DNA from: Yoonia maritima | GTDB taxonomy: Bacteria > Pseudomonadota > Alphaproteobacteria > Rhodobacterales > Rhodobacteraceae | Length of the DNA stretch: 64,000 nt | Reading direction: 5' to 3' | NCBI RefSeq assembly: GCF_003003285.1 | Contig: NZ_PVTP01000007.1 | Coordinates: forward strand, 1-64,000 | In this document: positions 1 to 7,676 of the stretch, one piece after another | How the letters are laid out: each line of letters starts with the position of its first letter | Position numbering within the stretch: the first letter of the stretch is position 1 | Program-made: the position numbers and the translations under genes | The notes under the pieces: model-generated | Seen by the model: the letters and a program-made list of their open reading frames with translations, nothing else | What the model was told of the DNA's origin: nothing | Databases searched by the model: none

Positions 1-120
1 CAAGCCATACGTCGATTGGGACAACGGTGCGTGAAACCGTTCAATGCGGCCCAGGACAGAACCAAATCCAAAATACAGCCACCAAACGCACCCCAGCGCA
101 AAGCACGTAGATTCAACGTA

Positions 121-135
121 AGCGTTGCAAACGCT
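121..135. promoter_or_regulatory. 15-bp LacI-like palindrome
   Basis: AGCGTT-GCA-AACGCT is a perfect 6+6 inverted repeat with a 3-nt centre. It resembles operators of LacI-family regulators, which often centre on a TTGCAA-like core. No LacI-family gene or convincing target gene is visible in the window, so the assignment is weak. Confidence 0.25.
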
Positions 136-171
136 ACCTCTTTTTCTGACTAATAGGGTAATCCAGTGCCT

Positions 172-199
172 GATACCTTCCCTCAAAAAGGAAAGTATC
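172..199. repeat. Inverted repeat directly before a transposase-like remnant
   Basis: GATACCTTCC and GGAAAGTATC form a 10-bp inverted repeat with one mismatch around an 8-nt AT-rich loop. It ends at the start codon of the remnant at 200, and its right arm carries the likely ribosome binding site (GGAAAG). It could be an element end, an operator or a translational hairpin. Confidence 0.3.
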
Positions 200-301
200 A
201 TGACGCAGCGGACGATCTGGGGATTTGAGGTCGAGACTTCGCCCAAAGGAAAAAATATCTGGCCATATGACCTAAAACGAGAGGTCGTTAGACGAGGCTG
301 A
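200..301 (+). pseudogene. Possible transposase N-terminal remnant (33 codons)
   Basis: A short frame starts ATG at 200 behind GGAAAG and stops at 299-301. Its peptide has the shape xxxVETSPKGKNIWPYDLKREVV, similar to the start of small OrfA proteins of IS3/IS66-type elements, which typically read RRWPxEVKxxIV before the helix-turn-helix. Only this leading part is present. Its end overlaps the cut-off 3' end of the helicase gene at 288, so the junction between the two lies around 285-300. No second element end is visible. The similarity is from memory of the family pattern and is weak. Confidence 0.3.
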
Positions 302-1436
302 ATTGGCGGTCGACGTCTTCGGAATTGAACAAAAGAACGCAGTTCGCGGGTTCGCGATCTCGTCCGGCGCGCCCCGCTTCTTGCAGGTAGTTTTCCAATG
401 ACCCCGGCACATCCCCGTGGACGACCAATCGCACGTCCGGCTTGTCGACCCCCATCCCGAAGGCATTGGTCGCGGCGATGACGCGCAGGTTTCCTACGCG
501 GAAATCCTCTTGAATCTCGCGTTTGTCATCAGCGCTCAGGCCCGCGTGATAACGCTCGGCGGCGATGCCCTGTTGTTTCAGGAACTCCGCCACACGCTCC
601 GTGGCGCTTCGGGTTGCACAATAGACGACCGCCCCGGAAACACCTTCGCTTGGGAGGTGGGACTCGATCGTGTCGAGGATATCCGCCATCTTGGTCGCCC
701 GCTGCGTTGGCAGCACCTGAAAGCTCAGGTTCGACCGTGAAGCGCCGCCGTCTATCAGGGTTAGATCGGCGCCCAACCGGTCCTGGAAATGACTGCGGAT
801 GTCCTGCACAACATCGGGCTTAGCTGTCGCAGTCAAGCAAAGCACTGGGGCAGGGTCGTTGCCTGAACTTTCTTTGATAAACCGCGAAACGTAGCGATAG
901 TCTGGCCGGAAATCGTGGCCCCATTTGGAGACGCAGTGCGCTTCGTCCAACACCCACAGCCCGACCTCACGCTGGGCCAGAACGGATCGGACTGTCGTGC
1001 TGCGCAGTTGCTCAGGCGAAATCAGCAGGATCGCAGCATCTCCAAGCCGGACCTTATCAAGGGCGTCCTGCCGCTCAGGCAATGACAACAGCCCGTTGAC
1101 TGTGACCGCCGACGAAATGCCGGACCGCACCAAGCCTTGAACCTGATCCGCCATCAGCGCGACAAGCGGCGATATGACGACCGTCAAGGCCCCGGTCTTG
1201 TCATACCGCGACAGGGCAGGGATCTGGTAGCAGATGGATTTGCCCGTGCCCGTCGGCAAGATGCCCAACAAGTGGTCGCCATCCATAGCGGTAGCGACGA
1301 TTTTCTCTTGTAGGGGGCGTCCGTCGTCGTCCACCGGTTCTGGGCGGAAACTCGGAAAGAGCACAGGATCAAAGCTGTAGCTGGTCAGTAGTGCCGAATG
1401 ATATCCGTCCTGATTAAACGTCTCATCGTAGCGCAA
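288..1436 (-). CDS. RecQ-family DEAH helicase core, C-terminally truncated
   Basis: A 382-aa superfamily 2 helicase core. Walker A is PTGTGKS (residues 61-67), motif II is DEAH (164-167) followed by the RecQ-typical CVSKWGHDFRPDY, motif III is the LTATA segment, and motif VI is QEAGRAGRDR close to the end. The protein stops about 20 residues after motif VI, with no zinc-binding, winged-helix or HRDC domain. Similar large helicases of defence regions continue well past this point, so this copy looks cut off at the junction near 285-300. Only a TTG at 1436 can start this frame near the 5' end, because TAA lies two codons upstream; AGGGA sits 8 nt before it. It lies 56 bp downstream of the 488-aa gene on the same strand, probably in one operon. 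Unwinding activity of the truncated form is uncertain. Confidence 0.75.
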   Translation of the reverse strand: MRYDETFNQDGYHSALLTSYSFDPVLFPSFRPEPVDDDGRPLQEKIVATAMDGDHLLGILPTGTGKSICYQIPALSRYDKTGALTVVISPLVALMADQVQGLVRSGISSAVTVNGLLSLPERQDALDKVRLGDAAILLISPEQLRSTTVRSVLAQREVGLWVLDEAHCVSKWGHDFRPDYRYVSRFIKESSGNDPAPVLCLTATAKPDVVQDIRSHFQDRLGADLTLIDGGASRSNLSFQVLPTQRATKMADILDTIESHLPSEGVSGAVVYCATRSATERVAEFLKQQGIAAERYHAGLSADDKREIQEDFRVGNLRVIAATNAFGMGVDKPDVRLVVHGDVPGSLENYLQEAGRAGRDREPANCVLLFNSEDVDRQFSLV

Positions 1437-1492
1437 GTGTTAATTCCCTGAATGCATCGTCATCGGAGCGCCAATCTGCGCCTCGCTGTCTC

Positions 1493-2959
1493 TCAATGGG
1501 TCTCAAGGTACTTCAACCCCCTGTCGGTGATGCAGCCACCCTCAAGAAGGCCGACATCCTCAAGGAAGATCCTTGCGGTGTGCAAGCGGGGACCACTGGG
1601 CTCGACACGTATACGGGAGCGAGCGCGCAACCGCGCATCCTCCAGCTCAACCAGATAAGTATAGCCGCCTTGAAGTCTGAGCTTCCGTGCCGCCACTTCG
1701 AGATGACGGCGAATGATCCGATCGTTAAGTAGTAGTCCCATAGCTTCACGAGCACTCATGGTCCTGTGCGCTTCGATCCAAGACAATTCTGTCGCGCATG
1801 TCTGGAAGCCCGGCTTGGCATTGAGGCTCTCTGCAAGCTCGGACACCCTCGGCCCCCACTTGCGCCAAAGGCGCGCTACTACGGTCATGATCACCTCAAG
1901 AGGTGCCTCTTCTCCGCGGGCATCTTCCTGCATTTGCTGGAGGCTCTTGTCCAATGCAGATAGCGTTCTCAGCCAATCCTCAAACGGGACGTCAGGCACA
2001 TCAACCACCAGATTGCTTGCCAAAACCGGCATCGCCACTCCATCGACCGACTCCTCGATTCCATAGATCGCATGGTTCATTAAGGCTTCGTAAGCGACAC
2101 GCAGCATGTCTGATGCCTGGTAGTGCTGCCATGCGGTATGGACCTCAAAGAAGTCCCCATTTGGCTCGTTCTCTGCCCAGTACCAGCGCAAGGCCTCCTG
2201 ACTTACCGCTCCTCTGTCTGTCTTTCGGGAGACGTCCAGGATGGCCAGAAGAGTACGTCGCCGCTTCGAGCCTGGATCCACGCTTTCATCGCCGCCAATC
2301 AGGATTTCACGAAGAAGCTCAGCCTCCTGACCATCATGATCCAGCTCCGACGGTGCCAGTGGAAGCATCTCTGCGAGTTCACTTTTGTCCACTACACCCG
2401 CTCGCGCGACTTCAAAGAACCGATCAATGGAAATAGGGAAGGCTTCCTCGTAAGCTTCTGCCAGCATTTTGCCGACCTCAGTCGGGATTGGCATTTTATG
2501 TTCCTTGGCACGGGTCAGCAAACCGCAATCGCGCATCTGCCCGAAATAGGTGCCGGGAAAATCTCCGCGCTTTGGGCCAATGTATCTGTTTTCCCGGGGA
2601 GTGCTGAGGTCTGTCGCAGCACGGAAGTCTATCTTGTCGCTACTACCGTCTTTTAGCATCCGATTGGCGAACCTTGATCCAGCGATGCCGGTCTCAAAGG
2701 GGTGTTGCGCACAAGCAAGTGCATAGAGTGCTTCGATACGGCGAACATGCGCATCGAACTCATCGGTAGATGTGATCCGCGAGTGCTTCAAGTTATGCGT
2801 GATCCACCAGGCGTGGAACGAATAGTGCCGCAGACGAGTAGTAATTGAGCTGAAGCCCGGGACGAGTCCCTGATAGAAATTCTCGATGGGTGAAAGCATC
2901 GCCAGATGATCGAGACCTGAAGCGACACCCATTTCTGTCCACTCGACGTTACCGTCCAT
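1493..2959 (-). CDS. Unrecognised 488-aa protein paired with RecQ-like helicase
   Basis: I do not recognise this family. The start is placed at the seventh in-frame codon after the first ATG (2977), because GGGGA lies 7 nt before the ATG at 2959. The protein has no signal peptide or membrane segment, and is rich in acidic and aromatic residues. The N-terminal region (LSPIENFYQGLVPGFSSIT, then RHYSFHAWW) suggests a folded domain, and the last 80 residues are rich in arginine and could bind nucleic acid. It is followed after 56 bp by the truncated helicase gene on the same strand, and mobile-element traces lie nearby. This fits an accessory locus, possibly phage defence, but no catalytic motif is visible. 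Confidence 0.6.
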   Translation of the reverse strand: MDGNVEWTEMGVASGLDHLAMLSPIENFYQGLVPGFSSITTRLRHYSFHAWWITHNLKHSRITSTDEFDAHVRRIEALYALACAQHPFETGIAGSRFANRMLKDGSSDKIDFRAATDLSTPRENRYIGPKRGDFPGTYFGQMRDCGLLTRAKEHKMPIPTEVGKMLAEAYEEAFPISIDRFFEVARAGVVDKSELAEMLPLAPSELDHDGQEAELLREILIGGDESVDPGSKRRRTLLAILDVSRKTDRGAVSQEALRWYWAENEPNGDFFEVHTAWQHYQASDMLRVAYEALMNHAIYGIEESVDGVAMPVLASNLVVDVPDVPFEDWLRTLSALDKSLQQMQEDARGEEAPLEVIMTVVARLWRKWGPRVSELAESLNAKPGFQTCATELSWIEAHRTMSAREAMGLLLNDRIIRRHLEVAARKLRLQGGYTYLVELEDARLRARSRIRVEPSGPRLHTARIFLEDVGLLEGGCITDRGLKYLETH

Positions 2960-3059
2960 TACTGATCCCCGCACCATGATGTGACGAGAGCTTATGGCGA
3001 AATCAATTCAGAGGAAAAACTTTTCCGACCATCTGTTTTGAGTTTGATGCCCGTGCGAT

Positions 3060-3215
3060 GGTAAGAACACAGGTGCGATATATACAACTCTGCAACAGGG
3101 GCCGGGACGACCCTGCGGAAAACGCGGGTCTCGGCCCAAAGCTGCCGTTCATCGCTACTGTTTTCGCTGCATTGCAGCGTCCTCGAAGCGGACATTGGCT
3201 TGGGAGTTCCGCAAT
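3060..3215. repeat. Dispersed intergenic repeat relic, copy A
   Basis: The 320-bp gap between the 488-aa gene and the antitoxin gene has no convincing gene. It contains CTGCCGTTC, a TTGCAGC block and GCGGACATTGGC in the same order as in a second gap at about 14310-14480. Translated fragments such as AAKTVAMNGSFGPRPAFSAG resemble the spurious short peptides seen in many alphaproteobacterial intergenic repeats. The two copies share short blocks rather than continuous identity, so this is an old relic. Confidence 0.35.
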
Positions 3216-3279
3216 TTCGGGGGGGCATGACCGTAATGCGGACGAAGCGCCATTTCGCTGCGCCTGCTCCAAGGTCTGC

Positions 3280-3486
3280 TTATGCCGCTTCAATCTCTGG
3301 CAGCCTTACATCGGCTTCCTTGAGCTGTTGGGCGACAATCTCATTGAACGTCATGCTTGGGTTCGTTTCGGCAAGCATTCCAACCTTTATCCAGAATTCC
3401 GCCTGCGCATTGATGGACCGGCACATGACCGTGCTGGCTTTGCGGATATCCTCGTGTAGCCCGTCGCCGATTTTTACGATGCCCAT
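3280..3486 (-). CDS. ParD-like antitoxin (PF11903-type)
   Basis: A 68-aa protein with the ParD-like antitoxin pattern: MGIVKIGDGLHEDIRKASTV, then the conserved SINAQAEFWIKVGMLAETNP and FNEIV segments. The family has a ribbon-helix-helix-like N-terminus and is classed with type II antitoxins, but no ParE toxin is adjacent. It is divergent from a methionine aminopeptidase gene 86 bp away. Relatives of this antitoxin are, as I recall, often neighbours of map genes. A perfect inverted repeat in the shared intergenic region suggests that it represses itself and its neighbour. Function as an antitoxin is inferred from family only. Confidence 0.75.
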   Translation of the reverse strand: MGIVKIGDGLHEDIRKASTVMCRSINAQAEFWIKVGMLAETNPSMTFNEIVAQQLKEADVRLPEIEAA

Positions 3487-3507
3487 TGAAAAGTCCCTTC
3501 ACGATTT

Positions 3508-3535
3508 ATATACGAAACATATATAATTCGTATAT
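3508..3535. promoter_or_regulatory. Perfect 9+9 palindrome between parD-like and map
   Basis: ATATACGAA (3508-3516) and TTCGTATAT (3527-3535) form a perfect inverted repeat with a 10-nt AT-rich spacer. It lies in the 86-bp region between the divergent antitoxin and aminopeptidase genes, where both promoters must be. Autoregulatory operators of ribbon-helix-helix antitoxins commonly look like this. Confidence 0.6.
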
Positions 3536-3572
3536 TAGGTAATGTGCCACCAGTAAAGGGAAAGAACGCCAG

Positions 3573-4427
3573 ATGGACAGCTATATCAATGTTCCGGTCG
3601 CCCCTGCCGCTAAAGATGCGCGCCGGACTGAAAGCATCAAGCTCTATGGACCGGACGCCTTTGAGGGAATGCGGCGCGCAGGTGCGCTGACCGCTGCTTG
3701 TCTGGACGGCGTCGCCGGTCTGATCCGCCACGGCCTTCCCTTGTCAGACATCAATACCTACGTGCTGGACTTCGCGGCATCGCATGATGCGACACCTGCG
3801 ACCCTTGGCTACAAGGGCTACAAATATGCCTGCTGTACATCTGTTAATCACGTTGTCTGTCACGGCTTTCCCAATGAGAAAAAGCTGCGGGACGGTGATA
3901 TCGTCAACGTTGATGTGACGCTTATCTTTGACGGATGGTACGGCGATTCAAGCCGGATGTACGCCGTCGGCAAGCCCAAACGGGCGGCAGAGCGGCTTAT
4001 CCAGATCACGCATGAAACGATGATGCGCGGGATTGAGGCCGTGCGCCCCGGTGCGCGGCTTGGCGATATCGGCCATGCCATCCAGTCCTATGCGCTGTCG
4101 GAACGCTGTTCGGTGGTTCGCGATTTCTGCGGCCATGGCATTGGGCAGGTTTTCCACGATTCTCCCAATATCCTGAATTTCGGCAGAGCAGGGGAAGGGT
4201 TGGAGTTGCGCGAAGGTATGATTTTCACGGTGGAGCCCATGATCAATCTGGGCCGTGGTGACGTGAAGATGCTCGCGGATGACTGGACGGCGGTGACCCG
4301 CGACAAGTCCTTGTCGGCTCAGTTTGAGCATTCGGTAGGTGTTACTAGTGATGGGGTCGAAATCTTCACTAATTCAACAAAGGGCCTTCATGCGCCCGGT
4401 GTTGAAATTGAAAAAGCAGCGACGTGA
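3573..4427 (+). CDS. map: Type I methionine aminopeptidase
   Basis: This enzyme removes the initiator methionine from new proteins, using a two-metal M24 site in the cytoplasm. The 284-aa protein carries all expected ligands: D114 (VNVDVT), D125 (GWYGDSS), H188 (CGHGIG), E221 (TVEPM) and E252 (FEHSVGVT), plus H97 of the VCHGFP loop. It has about 25 extra residues at the N-terminus compared with the E. coli enzyme. The gene is divergent from a ParD-like antitoxin gene and shares its palindromic control region. It is probably a second, accessory aminopeptidase rather than the housekeeping copy; that part is inference. Confidence 0.93.
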   Translation: MDSYINVPVAPAAKDARRTESIKLYGPDAFEGMRRAGALTAACLDGVAGLIRHGLPLSDINTYVLDFAASHDATPATLGYKGYKYACCTSVNHVVCHGFPNEKKLRDGDIVNVDVTLIFDGWYGDSSRMYAVGKPKRAAERLIQITHETMMRGIEAVRPGARLGDIGHAIQSYALSERCSVVRDFCGHGIGQVFHDSPNILNFGRAGEGLELREGMIFTVEPMINLGRGDVKMLADDWTAVTRDKSLSAQFEHSVGVTSDGVEIFTNSTKGLHAPGVEIEKAAT

Positions 4428-4550
4428 ATAACTCCCTCAGCCCCGCAACATTTTCATTGATTGGGAACGTAGTGCCGGTCTATTTGATGCATGTGGGATG
4501 CAAACGCTCGCGCAACAACTGGTTGGAACGTTGATCTGCCAAAGACCGAC

Positions 4551-5012
4551 CTAGACCGGAAACGGGCGATCCTCGATGATGGCCTCCATCGCGAAGTAGG
4601 ATGTGACGGCGTCAAGTTCGATCGTATCGATGAGCCGTTGATAGGCACTGTCAAAGCTTTCCATGTCTTCAGTAACAATTTTGATCATGTAATCATAATC
4701 CCCACCAATCCGATAAAAATCCACAACGTCAGGAATTGATATCACATGACGCCGGAATTTTGTTAGCCAGTCTTTCGAGTGACTGCGCGTGCGCAGCATC
4801 GTGAACACCACAAGGTTTTTGCCCAAAGCGCGACGGTTAATCAAAACGCGCTGCCCAGAAATCACCCCCCGTTCCTCAAGTAATTTCAGGCGCCGCCAGC
4901 AGGCATTTTGCGAAAGCCCTACCAGTTCGGCCAGCTCGCGCTGGCTCAACCGTTCGTCTCGTTGAAGCTGCCGGATAAGGGCGCGATCAATTTGATCTAA
5001 CTTATGGTTCAT
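4551..5012 (-). CDS. Lrp/AsnC-family transcriptional regulator
   Basis: A 153-aa protein with an N-terminal winged helix-turn-helix (LDQIDRALIRQLQRDERLSQRELAELVGLS, recognition helix NACWRRLKLLEERG) and a C-terminal RAM/AsnC ligand-binding domain (GGDYDYMIKIVTEDMESFDSAYQRLID). It is divergent from the class V aminotransferase gene at 5120, with a 107-bp AT-rich gap carrying a short CTAA-N6-TTAG dyad (5074-5087). Lrp proteins commonly control the neighbouring divergent gene in response to an amino acid, so a role in regulating that enzyme is likely. The ligand is unknown. Confidence 0.92.
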   Translation of the reverse strand: MNHKLDQIDRALIRQLQRDERLSQRELAELVGLSQNACWRRLKLLEERGVISGQRVLINRRALGKNLVVFTMLRTRSHSKDWLTKFRRHVISIPDVVDFYRIGGDYDYMIKIVTEDMESFDSAYQRLIDTIELDAVTSYFAMEAIIEDRPFPV

Positions 5013-5119
5013 TTTTCGATCGTAACCTTCATAATTTTAGCTATTTTGGGTAGAATAGACATAAAATATCGATCTAACATATATTAGTCTAAGGGCAATC
5101 AACATAAGGAAAACCGCCC

Positions 5120-6559
5120 GTGACCGCCCTGACAAACTTTCGAGACGCGCTAACCCGCCCAGATCTTATTGAATTTTTACGCAACGGTCTTATCGGGGAC
5201 GGCGCAGATATCGAAACAGCATTCGGGACACGTCAGCTCGTCTATGCGGATTACGTGGCGTCTGGGCGCGCGCTTCGGCAGGTCGAAGACTTTGTGATGG
5301 AAAATGTCCTACCCTACTATGCCAACAGCCACACCGAAGCCTCGTTTTGCGGGATGACCATGACACGGATGCGCGAAGAAGCCCGCGCCACAATCGCACG
5401 TTTGGTAAAGGCCGATGACAGCTGCCATGTCATCTTTGCAGGCTCGGGCGCGACGGCGGGAATAAACCGCATTGTAGGTCTGTTACAGATCAGGGAAATG
5501 GTCGCTGCTGGCAAACGCGCGGTCGTCCTGATCGGCCCCTATGAGCATCACTCGAACATCCTGCCATGGCGGGAATCCGGCGCCGAACTCATCGTCGTGC
5601 CAGAGGCCTTTGGCGGCGGCATTGATATGGACGCATTGCGGTCCAAACTGGCGGATGCGCAGGATGCCGAACTCATCGTCGGCAGCTTTTCGGCGGCCTC
5701 GAACGTCACGGGCATCATCACCGACACAACAGAGGTCACACGCACCCTCAAAGCCAATGGGGCGCTTGCGATTTGGGATTATGCCGGTGGCGGAGCGTAT
5801 CTCCCGATGGAGATGGGCGATTCCGACTGCCAGAAAGACGCGATCGTTTTCTCACCCCATAAGTTCCCCGGCGGCCCCGGCTCGTCCGGCATTGCGGTGC
5901 TGCGAGATAGCATCGTGCGTCGCTCAACCCCCACAGCACCTGGGGGAGGGTCCGTGAGTTTCGTCTCACCCTGGCGTCATGAATATGCCTCCAAAGTAGA
6001 GGCCCGCGAAGAAGCTGGTACCCCGAATGTTGTTGGCGACATCCGCGCGGCCCTTGTGATGTTGGTGAAAGATGCGATCGGGACCGACGAAATTCTTGCA
6101 CGAGATGCGTTGCTTCGTGAAAGGGCCTGCTCTCACCTCGCGCATAGCCCTAACATTCGAGTGTTGGGCACCTTTGAAAGAGTAAACGCGCTGCCGATTT
6201 TTTCGTTTCAGGTGTTGGACGATGACGGCGGCCCTGTCCACCAACAGTTGTTCACGCGCATGTTGTCAGATTTCTATGGCGTTCAGGTGCGTGGCGGGTG
6301 TGCCTGTGCGGGGCCCTATGCCCATGCCTTGCTCGGCCTGGAAAAACCACAATCCGAAGACCTTTTCGCGCGGTTGGGAGCCGGCCACGAGATAGAAAAA
6401 CCGGGGTGGGTGCGGTTTAACCTCAGCTACCTTCACAGCGATGCACAGGTTGAGACTATCCTGAGTGCAATCACGCAATTGGCCAGCACCGCGCGGGACA
6501 GTGCGGGCAAATACGACTGCGACCCGGCAACGGCCCGTTTCAATGCAAAGGCCGCCTAA
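5120..6559 (+). CDS. Class V aminotransferase (cysteine desulfurase-like)
   Basis: A 479-aa PLP enzyme of fold type I. D220 in AIWDYAGGGAYL should hold the PLP ring nitrogen, K248 in FSPHKFPGGPGSSG forms the Schiff base, and E142-HHSN matches the substrate-side histidine region of the SufS/CsdA group. A late cysteine pair (RGGCACAGP, C394 and C396) is placed like the SufS active cysteine loop but is not the usual single-Cys motif, so desulfurase, selenocysteine lyase or another beta-elimination activity is possible. It starts with GTG behind AAGGA. It is about 70 residues longer than SufS and has no suf genes nearby. The divergent Lrp regulator suggests an amino-acid catabolic role. Confidence 0.85.
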   Translation: MTALTNFRDALTRPDLIEFLRNGLIGDGADIETAFGTRQLVYADYVASGRALRQVEDFVMENVLPYYANSHTEASFCGMTMTRMREEARATIARLVKADDSCHVIFAGSGATAGINRIVGLLQIREMVAAGKRAVVLIGPYEHHSNILPWRESGAELIVVPEAFGGGIDMDALRSKLADAQDAELIVGSFSAASNVTGIITDTTEVTRTLKANGALAIWDYAGGGAYLPMEMGDSDCQKDAIVFSPHKFPGGPGSSGIAVLRDSIVRRSTPTAPGGGSVSFVSPWRHEYASKVEAREEAGTPNVVGDIRAALVMLVKDAIGTDEILARDALLRERACSHLAHSPNIRVLGTFERVNALPIFSFQVLDDDGGPVHQQLFTRMLSDFYGVQVRGGCACAGPYAHALLGLEKPQSEDLFARLGAGHEIEKPGWVRFNLSYLHSDAQVETILSAITQLASTARDSAGKYDCDPATARFNAKAA

Positions 6560-6571
6560 CGGCGACTCTTG

Positions 6572-7135
6572 TCAGCTGGAATGACCCAAAGGGTGCATAA
6601 GCCGATTTGCCCACCCGAAAATAGCAATTGAGTGGATAAGGTCCTGAATTTCGACCTCGTCCATTCCAGCTTTGCGCAGGGCTTTGATGTGGGACTGATC
6701 CGCACGGGGCGGCGTCGCGGTCAAGGCTTCGGCGAAATCCATTATCGCCGCGTCCCGCTCGCACAGCGCATCTCGCCGCCCGGTATACAGCGCTGAGGTT
6801 GCAAACGGCCCCGCCAGTTTGGCATGCTGGCGCGCATGAACGTTGGCGCAATATTGGCAGCCATTGACCAAGGACGCACCAAGCGCGCCTAATTCGCGAT
6901 CCGGACGGGGCAGGCCACCCTCAACGTACATGATGGCGTTGAACAATTCCGTGCGAGCCACGTAGCTATCGGGATCATGGACAAGCGTACGCACATAGGG
7001 CGACACTTTTTTGGCGGACGGCGTGACCTGCATGGCAGCCAGTTGGCGCTCGGTGGCATCCTCAATTTCCACCGGGGGTAAATGCGGTGTCCATTTTAGC
7101 GGCTTGATTTTGATCTGTGGGATATCATCACGCAT
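6572..7135 (-). CDS. Alkylhydroperoxidase/CMD-domain protein (Avi_7169-like)
   Basis: A 187-aa member of the AhpD/carboxymuconolactone decarboxylase superfamily. The redox motif is GCQYCANVHARQ, a CxxC followed by a histidine, as in peroxidase-related members. The tail (GMDEVEIQDLIHSIAIFGWANRLMHPLG) is the usual last helix pair. Its start overlaps the end of the next gene upstream (7128), so the two are co-translated. The pair matches the Avi_7169 and Avi_7170 type families that often occur together. The likely role is peroxide or organic hydroperoxide reduction linked to a local oxidative catabolic step; the substrate is unknown. Confidence 0.85.
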   Translation of the reverse strand: MRDDIPQIKIKPLKWTPHLPPVEIEDATERQLAAMQVTPSAKKVSPYVRTLVHDPDSYVARTELFNAIMYVEGGLPRPDRELGALGASLVNGCQYCANVHARQHAKLAGPFATSALYTGRRDALCERDAAIMDFAEALTATPPRADQSHIKALRKAGMDEVEIQDLIHSIAIFGWANRLMHPLGHSS

Positions 7136-7610
7136 GATCGGTGTCTTTCAAAAGCGAGAGCCCGTGCACAATGCGCATTTCATAACACACCTGCGCTAAA
7201 AGCTCTGACAGGGCTACGATCTGGGGCACAGAAAACCCGACATCCAACAAGTCTTGCAAATGGGTTTTCGACGCATCGGAAGGCGTTTTCGCAATGAGAT
7301 CCGTGTGACGCGCCAACGCAGCAAGTTTTCTGTCCTGCGGATCGCCGCCCGCAGCGAAGTCACGGAGTTCAGCAGTGCTTGGCGCAGGATAACTTGCAAG
7401 AAAATCAGGGTTTGATCCTGTCCCCGCCGCCCGTCGGGCCACGGCATAGCGCACGTCCGAAGTCAGCCCAAGATTGTCATCTGGATGCAGAACAGCCGCA
7501 CGGCAAACCTCTGCACCGTCAACAAAATTCGGCCGGAACGCTCTTAGCTCGTACAAAGCATCGTTCGGGGAAATCCCGAGTGTTGTGTTGATGACGTTGT
7601 TCGTTTTCAT
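7128..7610 (-). CDS. CMD-domain protein lacking the CxxC motif (Avi_7170-like)
   Basis: A 160-aa protein of the carboxymuconolactone decarboxylase fold that pairs with the gene at 6572. The start at 7610 (MKTNN) is chosen because GAAGG lies just before it. The helical core is recognisable (LRDFAAGGDPQDRKLAALARHTDLI, then LLDVGFSVPQIVALSELLAQVCYEMRIVHGL). It has no CxxC, so it is not a peroxidase by itself and may be a structural or substrate-binding partner. It overlaps its neighbour by 8 nt. Confidence 0.75.
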   Translation of the reverse strand: MKTNNVINTTLGISPNDALYELRAFRPNFVDGAEVCRAAVLHPDDNLGLTSDVRYAVARRAAGTGSNPDFLASYPAPSTAELRDFAAGGDPQDRKLAALARHTDLIAKTPSDASKTHLQDLLDVGFSVPQIVALSELLAQVCYEMRIVHGLSLLKDTDHA

Positions 7611-7676
7611 GTCAGACCTTCGGTAGTTTACAGCCAGCACGGATGCTGTCCGGAACGGGGATGAACATTAATCGGA

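Noticed and set aside
1903..2436. Long plus-strand frames (177 aa) opposite the 488-aa gene
   Set aside because: They are antisense to a well-supported gene, have no ribosome site or recognisable motif, and their composition is that of a shadow frame.
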